From Bacillota bacterium (GTDB lineage: Bacteria; Bacillota; Clostridia; Ch29), in NCBI GenBank assembly GCA_013540605.1, contig JABVCK010000001.1:278340-342339 (forward strand): a stretch of 64,000 nucleotides of DNA, in the 5' to 3' direction. The number at the start of each line of letters is the position of its first letter. Position 1 is the stretch's first letter. Shown here piece after piece: positions 18,796-28,514 of this stretch. The notes under the pieces were generated by a model. That model saw nothing but the letters and a program-made list of their open reading frames with translations, ran no database searches and was not told the DNA's origin. The position numbers and the translations under genes are program-made.

Positions 18796-21054
18796 GTGGC
18801 CGTCAAGAAGAAAAATAACAAGAAAAAAGAAAAATTAAGATATGAAGTTATTGGCATTGTCCTGATCGCTGTGTCAATATTGATAATGATGGGGCTTTAC
18901 AAGAGCACCGCCGGGATTTTTGGAAGCCTGGTAAGGGACTACTTTTTTGGATTGTTCGGATTGGGAGCCTATGGTATCCCTATACTGCTATTTGTCGGAG
19001 GAGCATTATACGTTGCCCGGACACAGCCGATAAAAATCGAGAGCAAAGCACTATCGCTGATACTGCTTTATATATCGGGGGTTACCTTGATACATTTGAT
19101 TACAGCAGACGGCCAGCTTGTTGCAGTGAGGGATAACCTGACCTTTTTTCAAAATATGAGGGAAAACATAAGTATTGCATATCGCTATGGTTTGGAAAAG
19201 CAAGGAGGGGGTTTGTGCGGTGCCCTTGTTTCGGTCCTGCTGGTTAAAGCAGTAGGAGCTGCAGGGAGCAAAGTGATACTGATATCGCTGCTGCTGATTG
19301 CCTTTACAGTGGTTACCGGACGTTCAGCAGTATATATGCTTACTAGGATGCTAAAGGGCTTATTCAGTGCTTCAAAGGCTGTTTTTGGCGCACTGAAGGG
19401 CTTTGTAATGGTACCGGTGAAAGAAGAAACAAAGGCAAACAAGATGAGTTCGGAAGAAAAAAAGATCAGGCCCGACATGGAGCAAATGGATAGAAAAATT
19501 GAAGATAAGATCAAAATACTGGATTTTTCATCTGTCATTCAGGACCGGGCTGAGACCGCTGCCGCCAGGAGCAGGGATCACGATGACGTTGAAGTTAATC
19601 TGAATAAGCCGAACAATATCAGGGAGTATTCAGGCTATAGGCTACCTTCGGTTAGCCTGTTGAATTCCTTTGAAGGAAAAGCAGGGGGCAGTCGCAAGGA
19701 CCTGCTGAACAGCGCAAAGAAGCTTGAAGAAACGCTAAACACCTTTGGGGTAGAGGCGAAGGTTGTTCAGGTCAGCGTTGGTCCCGCTATTACCAGATTT
19801 GAGATACAGCCCAGCCCCGGTGTTAAGGTGAGCAGGGTAATAAACCTGGCCGATGATATTGCACTGAATATGGCCGCTACATCGGTCAGGATAGAAGCTC
19901 CAATCCCGGGAAAATCCGCGATAGGCCTTGAGATACCGAACAGGGAAGTTTCACCGGTTTCATTGAAAGAAATAATTGAAAGTAGCAGCTTCATGAACCA
20001 TCCTTCAAACATTGCCGTAGCACTCGGTAAAGACATAGCAGGGAATCCCGTTGTTGCTGACCTGAGCAAAATGCCGCATTTGCTGATAGCCGGGGCTACC
20101 GGCTCAGGCAAAAGCGTATGCATAAACTGTATTATTACCAGTTTGCTTTTCAAAGCCTCGCCTGCCCATGTCAAATTAATAATGGTAGACCCAAAGATGG
20201 TTGAATTGAACAATTTTAACGGCATACCTCATCTGCTGGCACCGGTTGTCACCGACCCGAGAAAGGCGACAAACGTCCTTAACTGGGCTGTACAGGAAAT
20301 GACTAACAGGTACAAGGAATTTGCGCGGATAGGTGTAAAGGACCTGTTCAGGTACAATCAGGTAAAGCAGTTGGAGAATTGGGGCGAGTACATGCCGCAG
20401 ATTGTCGTTATAATAGATGAACTGTCAGACCTGATGATGGTTTCACCTGCGGAAGTAGAGGATTCAATATGCAGACTGGCGCAGATGGCAAGGGCGGCAG
20501 GCATTCATCTGGTGATTGCGACACAAAGGCCTTCGGTGGATGTAATAACCGGAGTCATTAAAGCAAATATTCCATCAAGGATTTCGTTTGCAGTGTCATC
20601 ACAGGTGGATTCCAGGACCATCCTCGATATAAACGGTGCCGAGAAGCTTCTTGGAAAAGGGGATATGTTGTACTGTCCTGCCGGGGAGTTGAAACCTATA
20701 AGAATACAAGGGGCCTTAGTCGATGAAGACGAAATTGAAAGGGTTGTAGCTTTTATTAAGAGCCAGGTGGATGCGGAATACAGCGACGAGGTTTTGGAAG
20801 CTACGAGACCTAAGGAAAATGATAATGACGAATGGGACGAGCTTCTGCCGACTGCGATTGAAATCGTAGTGGAGCACCAGCAGGCGTCTGCCTCGCTGCT
20901 TCAGAGAAAATTAAAAATCGGTTATTCCCGTGCTGCCAGGATAGTAGACCAGATGGAGGAGAGGGGGTTAGTAGGCCCCCATGAAGGAAGTAAACCAAGA
21001 AGGGTATTGATAAGCAGAGAAGCCCTTGAAGAAATGACTAACCCAAGCGATTGA
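18796..21054 (+). CDS. ftsK: DNA translocase FtsK/SpoIIIE
   Basis: Septum-bound motor that pumps chromosomal DNA into a daughter cell or forespore. The 752-residue protein starts with a lysine-rich tail, four hydrophobic segments in the first 190 residues, a charged linker, then the RecA-like motor with Walker A GATGSGKS near residue 433 and Walker B IVVIIDELSDLMM near 535. The C-terminal winged-helix gamma domain (LLQRKLKIGYSRAARIVDQMEERGLVG) reads polarity sequences. The GTG at 18796 follows GAGGTGAT; the longer frame from 18670 has no such site. Whether it serves division, sporulation or both cannot be told here. Confidence 0.95.
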   Translation: MAVKKKNNKKKEKLRYEVIGIVLIAVSILIMMGLYKSTAGIFGSLVRDYFFGLFGLGAYGIPILLFVGGALYVARTQPIKIESKALSLILLYISGVTLIHLITADGQLVAVRDNLTFFQNMRENISIAYRYGLEKQGGGLCGALVSVLLVKAVGAAGSKVILISLLLIAFTVVTGRSAVYMLTRMLKGLFSASKAVFGALKGFVMVPVKEETKANKMSSEEKKIRPDMEQMDRKIEDKIKILDFSSVIQDRAETAAARSRDHDDVEVNLNKPNNIREYSGYRLPSVSLLNSFEGKAGGSRKDLLNSAKKLEETLNTFGVEAKVVQVSVGPAITRFEIQPSPGVKVSRVINLADDIALNMAATSVRIEAPIPGKSAIGLEIPNREVSPVSLKEIIESSSFMNHPSNIAVALGKDIAGNPVVADLSKMPHLLIAGATGSGKSVCINCIITSLLFKASPAHVKLIMVDPKMVELNNFNGIPHLLAPVVTDPRKATNVLNWAVQEMTNRYKEFARIGVKDLFRYNQVKQLENWGEYMPQIVVIIDELSDLMMVSPAEVEDSICRLAQMARAAGIHLVIATQRPSVDVITGVIKANIPSRISFAVSSQVDSRTILDINGAEKLLGKGDMLYCPAGELKPIRIQGALVDEDEIERVVAFIKSQVDAEYSDEVLEATRPKENDNDEWDELLPTAIEIVVEHQQASASLLQRKLKIGYSRAARIVDQMEERGLVGPHEGSKPRRVLISREALEEMTNPSD

Positions 21055-21067
21055 AAGGAGCAATCCG

Positions 21068-22393
21068 ATGGAGTATAACGTTGCGGTAATATCTTTGGGC
21101 TGTCCGAAGAACCAGGTCGACAGCGAGGTAATGATGGGCCTGCTAAAGGACAGCGGGTTCAAACTGGTTTCCGATCAAAACGAAGCGGATATAATAGTGG
21201 TAAATACTTGTGGTTTTATAGAAGATGCCAAACAGGAATCAATAGATGTTATTCTGGAGGCATGCTCATTAAAACGCACCGGCCGGTGCAAGCTTCTTGT
21301 GGCAGCCGGGTGTCTGTCCCAGAGGTACGGTAAGGAATTGATGGAAGAGATTCCTGAAATAGACGCCATGGTAGGCACCACAAGCTTTACGGAAATCGTG
21401 AATACAATAAAAAAGGCGCTCAGGGGCAGCAAGGAAGTCAGAATATGGGACCCGAGCGTTCAAATAAAAGAAGGACTTTCAAAGATACAAAGCACCCCTG
21501 TTTACACAGCATATCTTAAGATTGCTGACGGATGCGATAATTTTTGCAGTTACTGCATAATACCGGCTCTGAGGGGCAGGTATAGAAGCCGGAAAGAGGA
21601 TGAGATATTATCTGAAGCAGAAACGCTGGCTTTGAAAGGGACAAAGGAACTGGTTTTGATCGCCCAGGATATTACAAGATACGGCATGGACCTGTACGGA
21701 GAACCAGTATTACCGGACCTCCTGGAAGGGCTGTGCAGAATTAGAGGGATTGAGTGGGTGAGGCTGTTATACTGTTACCCGGACGGCATAACTGAGAAAC
21801 TGATTTCAACAATAAAAAAGGAAGAGAAGATTTGCAACTATATTGACATGCCTATTCAACATATCAGCGACGAAGTACTGAAACGTATGAACAGGAGGAC
21901 AACTGGCAGTGATATCGAGAATACTGTGAAACGCCTTAAAGTTGAAATACCCGGGCTTATACTGAGAAGCACCGTTATAGTCGGATTTCCCGGAGAAACC
22001 GAAGAAGACTTCAACTGTCTGCTCTGCTTTGTTAAAAAGGGGTATTTCGACAGGCTTGGCGTATTTGTGTATTCCCGGGAAGAAGACACTCCGGCTTACC
22101 ATATGGACAGGCAAATCTCCCGGGAAACAGCGGAAAAGAGAAAGGATATCATTATGAAAGAGCAGCAGAAAATTTCCCTTCTAAAGAATGCGCTAATGGT
22201 CGGCAGGTCGGAACGTGTTCTGGTCGAAGGGAAAGAAGAAAAATACTATTTCGGCAGGACCTATGGCGATGCTCCGGAAATCGACAATCAAGTGCTCTTC
22301 CAAAGCGCATCTCCATTAAAAGCCGGAGAGTTTGTTACAGTAAAGCTGGAACATGCTTTTGAATACGATGTTATTGGGAGTGTGTTAAAATGA
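21068..22393 (+). CDS. rimO: Ribosomal protein S12 methylthiotransferase RimO
   Basis: Radical-SAM enzyme that adds a methylthio group to an aspartate of S12. The 441-residue protein has the UPF0004 domain with cysteines for the auxiliary cluster (SLGCPKNQVDSE, VNTCGFI, AAGCLSQRY), the radical-SAM motif CDNFCSYC near residues 155-162, and a C-terminal TRAM domain. The SLGCPKNQVDSE start favours RimO over MiaB. GAAAGGAGCAATCCG precedes the ATG. It overlaps pgsA by 4 bases. Confidence 0.95.
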   Translation: MEYNVAVISLGCPKNQVDSEVMMGLLKDSGFKLVSDQNEADIIVVNTCGFIEDAKQESIDVILEACSLKRTGRCKLLVAAGCLSQRYGKELMEEIPEIDAMVGTTSFTEIVNTIKKALRGSKEVRIWDPSVQIKEGLSKIQSTPVYTAYLKIADGCDNFCSYCIIPALRGRYRSRKEDEILSEAETLALKGTKELVLIAQDITRYGMDLYGEPVLPDLLEGLCRIRGIEWVRLLYCYPDGITEKLISTIKKEEKICNYIDMPIQHISDEVLKRMNRRTTGSDIENTVKRLKVEIPGLILRSTVIVGFPGETEEDFNCLLCFVKKGYFDRLGVFVYSREEDTPAYHMDRQISRETAEKRKDIIMKEQQKISLLKNALMVGRSERVLVEGKEEKYYFGRTYGDAPEIDNQVLFQSASPLKAGEFVTVKLEHAFEYDVIGSVLK

Positions 22394-22932
22394 ATCTTGC
22401 CAACCGTCTGACCCTTGTGAGGATCATACTTGTCCCCGTTTTCATGCTTTTTCTGCTTGTTAAAATAAACTATGGAGAATTCATCGCAGCTGCAATATTC
22501 TGTATAGCAGCTTTAACGGACAGCATTGACGGGTATGTAGCAAGAAGGCATAACCAGATTACCAAACTGGGGAAACTTATGGACCCCCTTGCCGATAAGC
22601 TGTTGATAACCGCGGCACTCATATCGTTGGTTCAGATGAATAAAATTTCTGCATGGATTGCAACGATTATTATAGCTAGGGAGTTTGTTGTAACAGGATT
22701 AAGAAGTATAGCGGCATCCGAAGGGGTTGTTATAGGCGCAAGCCTTTGGGGTAAACTAAAGACTATTTCGCAGATTGTTGCGGTCCTCGCAATAATACTT
22801 AATAATTTTCCCTTCCGCTATATAAGTCTGCCCTTTGATATAATTGCGATTTGGGTTGCGGTGGCATTAACCGTTGGGTCAATGATCGATTATTTGTATA
22901 AAACAAGGAAGCTCTTTGTCAATTCAAAGTAA
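22390..22932 (+). CDS. pgsA: CDP-diacylglycerol-glycerol-3-phosphate 3-phosphatidyltransferase
   Basis: Makes phosphatidylglycerophosphate, the committed step to phosphatidylglycerol and cardiolipin. The 180-residue integral membrane protein opens with NLANRLTLVRIILVPVF and carries the CDP-alcohol phosphotransferase motif DSIDGYVARRHNQITKLGKLMDPLADKLL. It overlaps rimO by 4 bases. The rimO-pgsA-cinA-recA order is common in Firmicutes. Confidence 0.96.
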   Translation: MNLANRLTLVRIILVPVFMLFLLVKINYGEFIAAAIFCIAALTDSIDGYVARRHNQITKLGKLMDPLADKLLITAALISLVQMNKISAWIATIIIAREFVVTGLRSIAASEGVVIGASLWGKLKTISQIVAVLAIILNNFPFRYISLPFDIIAIWVAVALTVGSMIDYLYKTRKLFVNSK

Positions 22933-22994
22933 TATCAATTATGAGTTTATCATAATTGAGTAAATATTTCTATCTACCACGAAAGGAGAAGCAT

Positions 22995-24254
22995 ATGAAG
23001 TCCGAAATCGTTTGTATAGGAACCGAAATCTTACTCGGAAATATCATTAATACCAATTCATATTTTCTTTCTGAAGCTCTGGCCGGGCTTGGGATAGATG
23101 TGTATTACCATTCGGTAGTGGGGGATAATCAAAGACGCCTGGAAGAAGTACTGAACACGTCATTGAAAAGGTCTGATCTCATAATAACAACAGGAGGCCT
23201 GGGACCAACGGCCGATGACTTAACCAAAGAAACGGTTTCAAAAGTACTGAATAAAAAGCTTGTGTTGGATGAAGAAGAGCTGGAACGCTTAAAGGCTTTT
23301 TTTCTCAAAATAGGCAGGGAAATGACCAAAAACAATATTAAACAGGCATATTTGCCTGAAGGAAGCATCCGGCTGCCAAACCTAAACGGTACTGCGCCGG
23401 GTGTAATAATTGAAACCGACAGAAATACGGTTATTATGCTTCCTGGGCCCCCAAATGAAATGAAGCCAATGTTTGAAAACCAAGTAATCCCATATCTTAG
23501 AAAAAAATCTCAGGGCAGCCTGTTTTCACAAACGATAAGGTTCTTTGGAATAGGAGAATCTTCGCTGGAAGACTGCCTTCAAGATATTATTGTCTCCCAA
23601 TCTGATCCAACGATTGCTCCCTATGCAGGTGAAGGTGAAGTAAAGCTGCGAATAACAACCAAGACTTCCGATGGCAAACCTGGGGAAGCGTTCAATAAGA
23701 CAATCGAAATTATAAAAGAAAGGCTTGGCAAATATATATATTCCATTCAGGATGACACTATTGAAAATGTTACAGCCGGTATTTTGATGAAAAGCGGTCT
23801 GACGCTTTCCATTGCAGAATCCTGCACAGGCGGCAGAATAAGCAGCATGCTTACTTCGGTGCCGGGCATATCAAAATCCCTTGAGGGAACCGTGATTAGC
23901 TACAGTAACAGTGTAAAGACAAAAGTTCTGGGGGTAAGAAAGGAAACACTGGATACATTCGGAGCAGTAAGCCGGGAAACCGCAGTCGAGATGGCAGAAG
24001 GAGTAAGAAATCTTTGCAGTTCCGATATCGGGCTTTCTGTTACAGGTATAGCCGGGCCGTCCGGTGGAACGGATGAAAAACCTGTGGGACTGGTATACAT
24101 TGCCCTATCGGACCCGGACTGCAGCGGTTGTTGGGAGAAACGCTTTTCAGGCAACCGGGAAAAAATACAGATTTACTCTGCAAAAAACGCCATTAATATT
24201 CTCAGACTGTACCTGGAGCACAGAGCCTCCGGTGTTGACAAATTTTCCTTTTAA
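22995..24254 (+). CDS. cinA: CinA family nicotinamide-nucleotide amidohydrolase/competence-damage protein
   Basis: The 419-residue protein joins an N-terminal MoaB-like pyrophosphatase domain (EIVCIGTEILLGNIINTNS, TTGGLGPTADD, MLPGPPNEM) to a C-terminal CinA amidohydrolase domain (IAESCTGGRISSMLTSVPG). CinA proteins act on ADP-ribose or pyridine nucleotides such as NMN. The ATG at 22995 has GAAAGGAG upstream, so the 13-codon TTG extension is dropped. It lies directly before recA, as in many bacteria. Confidence 0.94.
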   Translation: MKSEIVCIGTEILLGNIINTNSYFLSEALAGLGIDVYYHSVVGDNQRRLEEVLNTSLKRSDLIITTGGLGPTADDLTKETVSKVLNKKLVLDEEELERLKAFFLKIGREMTKNNIKQAYLPEGSIRLPNLNGTAPGVIIETDRNTVIMLPGPPNEMKPMFENQVIPYLRKKSQGSLFSQTIRFFGIGESSLEDCLQDIIVSQSDPTIAPYAGEGEVKLRITTKTSDGKPGEAFNKTIEIIKERLGKYIYSIQDDTIENVTAGILMKSGLTLSIAESCTGGRISSMLTSVPGISKSLEGTVISYSNSVKTKVLGVRKETLDTFGAVSRETAVEMAEGVRNLCSSDIGLSVTGIAGPSGGTDEKPVGLVYIALSDPDCSGCWEKRFSGNREKIQIYSAKNAINILRLYLEHRASGVDKFSF

Positions 24255-24262
24255 TATATAAT
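24235..24262 (+). promoter_or_regulatory. Sigma-A promoter of recA
   Basis: TTGACA (24235-24240), 16-base spacer, TATAAT (24257-24262). It begins inside the last codons of cinA. Confidence 0.75.
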
Positions 24263-24268
24263 AAACAT

Positions 24269-24282
24269 AGAACGTTTGTTCT
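24269..24282. promoter_or_regulatory. LexA (SOS) box upstream of recA
   Basis: AGAACGTTTGTTCT fits the Gram-positive LexA consensus CGAACRNRYGTTCG in the core GAAC-N4-GTTC. It lies just after the -10 of the recA promoter. The window also encodes LexA, whose own region has three similar boxes. Confidence 0.85.
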
Positions 24283-24306
24283 CATTTTTTAAAGGTGGTG
24301 TTTAAT

Positions 24307-25341
24307 GTGGCAAATGAAAAAACCAAAGCCCTTGAGCTAACCCTGAACCAGATTGAAAAACAATTCGGTAAAGGTTCAGTTATGAAGTTAGGTGACCATA
24401 AAGCTGCTATGAATATATCAAGTATCTCAACCGGCGCCCTCAATCTGGATATCGCTCTTGGAATAGGAGGTGTCCCGAGAGGCAGGATAGTAGAGATATT
24501 TGGACCTGAGTCTTCCGGTAAGACCACCGTAGCGCTTCATATAGTATCGGAAGCTCAGAAAAAAGGCGGTAATGCAGCGTTTATCGACGCGGAACATGCG
24601 CTGGACCCTGTGTATGCCGGCAATCTAGGCGTCGACATTGATAACCTTATCGTATCTCAGCCTGACACGGGAGAACAAGCCCTTGAGATAGCAGAAGCCC
24701 TTGTCCGTTCGGGAGCAATAGACGTTATTGTAATTGATTCTGTTGCAGCCTTGGTTCCAAAGGCTGAAATCGAAGGAGAGATGGGAGACGCCCATGTAGG
24801 CCTTCAGGCCAGGTTGATGTCACAGGCGCTCCGAAAACTTGCAGGAGCGATCAGTAAATCCAAGACAACTGCAATATTTATAAACCAATTGAGGGAAAAG
24901 GTTGGAGTTATGTTCGGCAATCCGGAAACAACACCCGGAGGAAGGGCGTTAAAGTTCTATGCATCGGTCAGAATGGACGTAAGAAGAGTAGAAAGTGTGA
25001 AGCAGGGTGAAAACACAATAGGCAGCAGAACCAGGGTAAAGGTTGTAAAGAATAAGGTTGCCCCTCCTTTTAAGCAGGCAGAGTTTGATATAATGTACGG
25101 GCAGGGTATATCCCGTGAAGGAACGATATTGGATGCTGCGATTGATGATGGTATTATATCCAAAAGCGGATCCTGGTTCTCATATGGTGATACCAGGCTT
25201 GGACAAGGCCGGGAAAATGCAAAGCAATTCCTGCTTGAAAATCCTGATCTATGCCAAGAAATAGAATGCAAGGTCCGCGGCAAGTACAACCTGGGTACAC
25301 CATCACAGGACAATACTGCTAATTCCGGCGAAGAAAAGTAG
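24307..25341 (+). CDS. recA: Recombinase RecA
   Basis: RecA pairs homologous DNA and triggers LexA self-cleavage. The 344-residue protein has [14 protein letters not shown], Walker [10 protein letters not shown] near residue 67, [22 protein letters not shown], and the L2 loop segment [31 protein letters not shown]. Start is a GTG at 24307 with AAGGTGGTG upstream; a GTG at 24295 is possible but overlaps that site. A LexA box upstream predicts SOS induction. Confidence 0.97.
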   Translation: MANEKTKALELTLNQIEKQFGKGSVMKLGDHKAAMNISSISTGALNLDIALGIGGVPRGRIVEIFGPESSGKTTVALHIVSEAQKKGGNAAFIDAEHALDPVYAGNLGVDIDNLIVSQPDTGEQALEIAEALVRSGAIDVIVIDSVAALVPKAEIEGEMGDAHVGLQARLMSQALRKLAGAISKSKTTAIFINQLREKVGVMFGNPETTPGGRALKFYASVRMDVRRVESVKQGENTIGSRTRVKVVKNKVAPPFKQAEFDIMYGQGISREGTILDAAIDDGIISKSGSWFSYGDTRLGQGRENAKQFLLENPDLCQEIECKVRGKYNLGTPSQDNTANSGEEK

Positions 25342-25355
25342 TGAATTCGATTTGC

Positions 25356-25384
25356 TTGACATAAACTTTAAAAAAATATAAAAT
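25356..25384 (+). promoter_or_regulatory. Sigma-A promoter upstream of rny
   Basis: TTGACA (25356-25361), 17-base spacer, TAAAAT (25379-25384), about 90 bases before the rny ribosome binding site. Confidence 0.6.
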
Positions 25385-25476
25385 TATTACGATACGGTAG
25401 TATGTAAGTTTTTCTATTCAGTGATCTAATTGTCTTTGAGGATATAAAAAACATTAGACGGAGGAGGTGTTGGGGT

Positions 25477-27009
25477 ATTATTCAAGTTGTTATAGCGCTA
25501 ATATCAGCTCTGGTGGCTTTTTTTATAGGATACATCGTAAGAAAGGTCATTGCCGAAGCCAAGATTACAAACGCCGAGGAACTTGCGAAAAAGCTGGTTG
25601 CCGATGCTGAAAAAGAAGCGGAAACTTTAAAGAAGGAACAGCTTCTGGAAGCAAAAGAGGAAGTGCACAGGCTGCGCAATGAGTTTGAAAAGGAATCACG
25701 GGAAAGAAGAAATGAGCACCAGAGGATAGAGAGAAGACTTATTCAAAAAGAAGAATCTCTTGATAGAAAGCTTGAAACCCTTGAAAAGAGAGAAGAAACC
25801 TTGAATATAAGGGAAGAGGAAACAAGACAGTATCAGGAAGAGATGAAGAGCCTGCTGGAACAACAAAAAAAGGAACTGGAAAAACTTTCAGGGCTTACAT
25901 CGGATGAAGCAAAAGAGATTCTTTTTAATGATATAAGGAAGGAAATCGAAAAGGATACTGCTGTTATGATTAAAGAAATGGAGGCGCAGGCCAAAGAAGA
26001 AGCAGATAAACGGGCCAGGGAAGTAATAACCTATGCTATACAAAAGTGCGCAGCAGATCATGTTGCAGATACTACCGTTTCTGTAGTACAACTGCCCAAC
26101 GATGAAATGAAAGGACGAATTATAGGTCGGGAAGGCAGAAACATCCGGACTTTGGAAACTTTAACAGGTATTGATCTGATTATAGACGACACACCGGAGG
26201 CTGTAATTCTATCCGGATTTGATCCAATCAGAAGGGAAGTAGCGCGAATAGCCCTTGAAAAGCTAATCGCCGATGGAAGGATTCATCCGGCACGGATCGA
26301 GGAAATGGTTGAAAAAGCTAAAAAAGAAGTGGACGTAAAGATTAGAGAACACGGAGAACAAGCCACCTTTGAAACAGGGGTTCATGGTGTACATCCTGAG
26401 CTTGTAAAACTTCTTGGTAGGTTGAACTACAGGACCAGCTATGGACAGAATGTTCTTAAGCATTCCATAGAAGTAGCGCAATTAGCAGCGTCGATGGCTT
26501 CTGAACTGGGCGCCGATACAAAGCTTGCCAGAAGGTCAGGATTGCTGCACGACATTGGTAAGGCTGTTGACCATGAGATGGAAGGCAATCATGTGCAAAT
26601 CGGTATAAATATAGCTAAGAAATTCAGGGAGTCACAGGAAGTTATACATGCAATAGCTGCACACCACAACGATATCGAACCCACGACGATAGAAGCGGTA
26701 CTGGTACAGGCAGCGGATGCGATATCGGCAGCAAGACCGGGAGCCCGCCGTGAAACCCTTGAGGCATATATAAAAAGGCTTGAACAGCTGGAAGAGATTG
26801 CAAGCTCCTTTGACGGAGTTGACAAGTCTTATGCTATACAAGCCGGCCGGGAGATTCGAATAATGGTTAAACCTGAAGATGTAGGAGACGAAGACATAAT
26901 TCTAATTGCAAGAAACATATCCAAACGTATTGAAGAGGAACTTGATTATCCGGGACAGATAAAAATAAATGTGATAAGAGAAACGAGAGCAATTGAGTAT
27001 GCTAAATAA
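25477..27009 (+). CDS. rny: Ribonuclease Y, likely with an ATT start codon
   Basis: RNase Y is the membrane-anchored endoribonuclease that starts mRNA decay in Firmicutes. Visible are a long coiled coil (about residues 35-160), a KH domain with [15 protein letters not shown], and an HD domain with [16 protein letters not shown] and AIAAHHND. The first ATG/GTG/TTG in frame (GTG 25513) would cut the N-terminal membrane helix in half. Reading back, [23 protein letters not shown] forms a complete helix, and GGAGGAGGTG (25460-25469) stands 7 bases before an ATT at 25477. I therefore place the start there, giving 510 residues, the normal length. The start is inferred. Confidence 0.85.
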   Translation: MIQVVIALISALVAFFIGYIVRKVIAEAKITNAEELAKKLVADAEKEAETLKKEQLLEAKEEVHRLRNEFEKESRERRNEHQRIERRLIQKEESLDRKLETLEKREETLNIREEETRQYQEEMKSLLEQQKKELEKLSGLTSDEAKEILFNDIRKEIEKDTAVMIKEMEAQAKEEADKRAREVITYAIQKCAADHVADTTVSVVQLPNDEMKGRIIGREGRNIRTLETLTGIDLIIDDTPEAVILSGFDPIRREVARIALEKLIADGRIHPARIEEMVEKAKKEVDVKIREHGEQATFETGVHGVHPELVKLLGRLNYRTSYGQNVLKHSIEVAQLAASMASELGADTKLARRSGLLHDIGKAVDHEMEGNHVQIGINIAKKFRESQEVIHAIAAHHNDIEPTTIEAVLVQAADAISAARPGARRETLEAYIKRLEQLEEIASSFDGVDKSYAIQAGREIRIMVKPEDVGDEDIILIARNISKRIEEELDYPGQIKINVIRETRAIEYAK

Positions 27010-27034
27010 GCAGGAACACGGTTCCTGCTTTTTG
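27008..27034 (+). terminator. Terminator after rny
   Basis: AAGCAGGAAC (27008-27017) pairs with GTTCCTGCTT (27021-27030) over a 3-base loop, followed by TTT. Confidence 0.85.
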
Positions 27035-27072
27035 TTAATGTCCCCTTTATTAAACAAAATTTCAGAAGAAAA

Positions 27073-27097
27073 AGGATTTTTTTGCTATCTGTAGAAT
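27073..27097 (+). promoter_or_regulatory. Candidate sigma-H promoter of spoVS
   Basis: AGGATTT (27073-27079) and AGAAT (27093-27097) with a 13-base spacer resemble the sigma-H pattern (AGGAWWT, RGAAT). Bacillus spoVS is known to be sigma-H dependent, which supports the reading. Confidence 0.5.
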
Positions 27098-27140
27098 AAT
27101 AGATTAAATTGGAATAATACTTTTAAAGGGGGCTTTATTG

Positions 27141-27401
27141 ATGGATATATTAAAGGTGTCAGCAAAATCAAACCCAAACTCGGTTGCCGGAGCACTGGCT
27201 GGAGTTCTAAGAGAGAGAGGGAACGCCGAGATACAGGCCATCGGTGCCGGTGCTTTAAATCAAGCAGTTAAAGCAGTTGCAATAGCTAGAGGATTTGTGG
27301 CTCCTAGTGGTATGGATCTAATATGCATACCGGCATTTACAGACATTGAGATAGACGGGGAAGAGAGAACCGCGATTAAACTAATTGTAGAACCAAGATA
27401 A
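27141..27401 (+). CDS. spoVS: Stage V sporulation protein S
   Basis: An 86-residue Alba-fold protein, almost invariant in spore formers: MDILKVSAKSNPNSVAGALA, GAGALNQAVKAVAIARGFVAPSG and EIDGEERTAIKLIVEPR. SpoVS affects septation and later sporulation steps in Bacillus; the molecular role is unclear. AAAGGGGG precedes the ATG at 27141. It is flanked by two terminators and so forms its own unit. Confidence 0.96.
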   Translation: MDILKVSAKSNPNSVAGALAGVLRERGNAEIQAIGAGALNQAVKAVAIARGFVAPSGMDLICIPAFTDIEIDGEERTAIKLIVEPR

Positions 27402-27418
27402 GTTAACCGATAGTTGCG

Positions 27419-27446
27419 AAAACCTGCTTGCGAAAGCAGGTTTTTA
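27419..27446 (+). terminator. Terminator after spoVS
   Basis: AAAACCTGCTT (27419-27429) pairs with AAGCAGGTTTT (27434-27444), ending in a T-run. Confidence 0.85.
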
Positions 27447-27451
27447 TAAGG

Positions 27452-27532
27452 AAAGGGGACACTCCTTTAGCAAAAAGGGGACACTCCTTCTTCAAAGGAA
27501 TGTCCCCTCTTGATTGAGGAATGTCCCCTTTC
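27452..27532. repeat. REP-like nested inverted repeat (GGGGACACTCC / GGAATGTCCCC)
   Basis: Two direct units starting AAAGGGGACACTCCTT are followed by two inverted units ending GGAATGTCCCCT, so the whole 80-base block can fold into a double or long hairpin. It lies between the spoVS terminator and the next gene's ribosome binding site. Confidence 0.8.
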
Positions 27533-27551
27533 AGTGATAGGAGTGATACTT

Positions 27552-28493
27552 ATGAAGCATTTGCTGACAATAGATGCCCACAGCGATACCGTATACAGCG
27601 CAAAAAAACAAAACATCAGGATGTACGACACAGACGGCAAGACCCACCTTGATTTGAAGAATCTGCTGGAATCCACACCCCATATCCAATTTTTCGCCCT
27701 GTACAGCGACCTTCGGGATCCGGACAAGCATTACCATGATATTCTCGAAACTTTGGACTTTCTGTACAGCCATCTATATCAGTATTCATACAGCCTTAAA
27801 CTGATTGAAAAAAGAAAAGATTTGGAAGAATGCCTTATGCCGGGTAAACTGGGAATAATAATAGCAATAGAAGGTTCATATTTACTAGATGGCAATCCTC
27901 ACAGACTGCAGCAGCTTCACAGGCTTGGTATCCGATGCCTGTCCCTTACATGGAATGACAGCAACGGTTTGAGCGGGGGCATTGGCGATAGTGAAGACCG
28001 GGGTCTATCACCCCTAGGTAAAGAAATAGTAAATAAAGCTCATGAACTCGGCATTATTTTAGATGTTTCCCATATATCCCGGAGGGGGTTTTGGGATATA
28101 ATAGATATTGCAGACAAGCCCATTATAGCCACCCACTCTAACTGCATCACGATCTGTTCTCACCCGAGAAACCTCGATGACAGCCAGCTTAAAGCTATTG
28201 GTGAGCTTAACGGTGTGGTCGGAATAAACTTTGTACCTGACTTTCTAGGAAAAGATAAGGCCAATGTATCGGGTATCGTCGACCATATCGAATATGTTAT
28301 GGATAAGGCTGGAAAAAACTGTGTAGGATTAGGCAGCGATTTTGACGGCATGGAAAAACTGCCTGACGATATACGGGGCTGCGAAGCTTATTACCTGATT
28401 GAGTGTGAACTGGCAAAAAGAAATTTCTCCGGCGAAGAAATAGGGAAAATCATGGGAGGTAACCTCAAACGCATTATAGAAGCAGTTATTTAA
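27552..28493 (+). CDS. Membrane dipeptidase, peptidase family M19
   Basis: A 313-residue zinc dipeptidase of the renal dipeptidase family, cleaving dipeptides including those with D-residues. Metal-ligand motifs are visible: IDAHSD (residues 7-12, HxD), the bridging glutamate in AIEGSYLL, ATHSNC and the final aspartate in GLGSDFDGM. No signal peptide is seen, so it is probably cytoplasmic. The ATG at 27552 follows AGGAGTGAT; the longer frame from 27510 runs through the REP-like element. Confidence 0.92.
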   Translation: MKHLLTIDAHSDTVYSAKKQNIRMYDTDGKTHLDLKNLLESTPHIQFFALYSDLRDPDKHYHDILETLDFLYSHLYQYSYSLKLIEKRKDLEECLMPGKLGIIIAIEGSYLLDGNPHRLQQLHRLGIRCLSLTWNDSNGLSGGIGDSEDRGLSPLGKEIVNKAHELGIILDVSHISRRGFWDIIDIADKPIIATHSNCITICSHPRNLDDSQLKAIGELNGVVGINFVPDFLGKDKANVSGIVDHIEYVMDKAGKNCVGLGSDFDGMEKLPDDIRGCEAYYLIECELAKRNFSGEEIGKIMGGNLKRIIEAVI

Positions 28494-28514
28494 CCGGCAC
28501 ACAGGAGGTTCACA

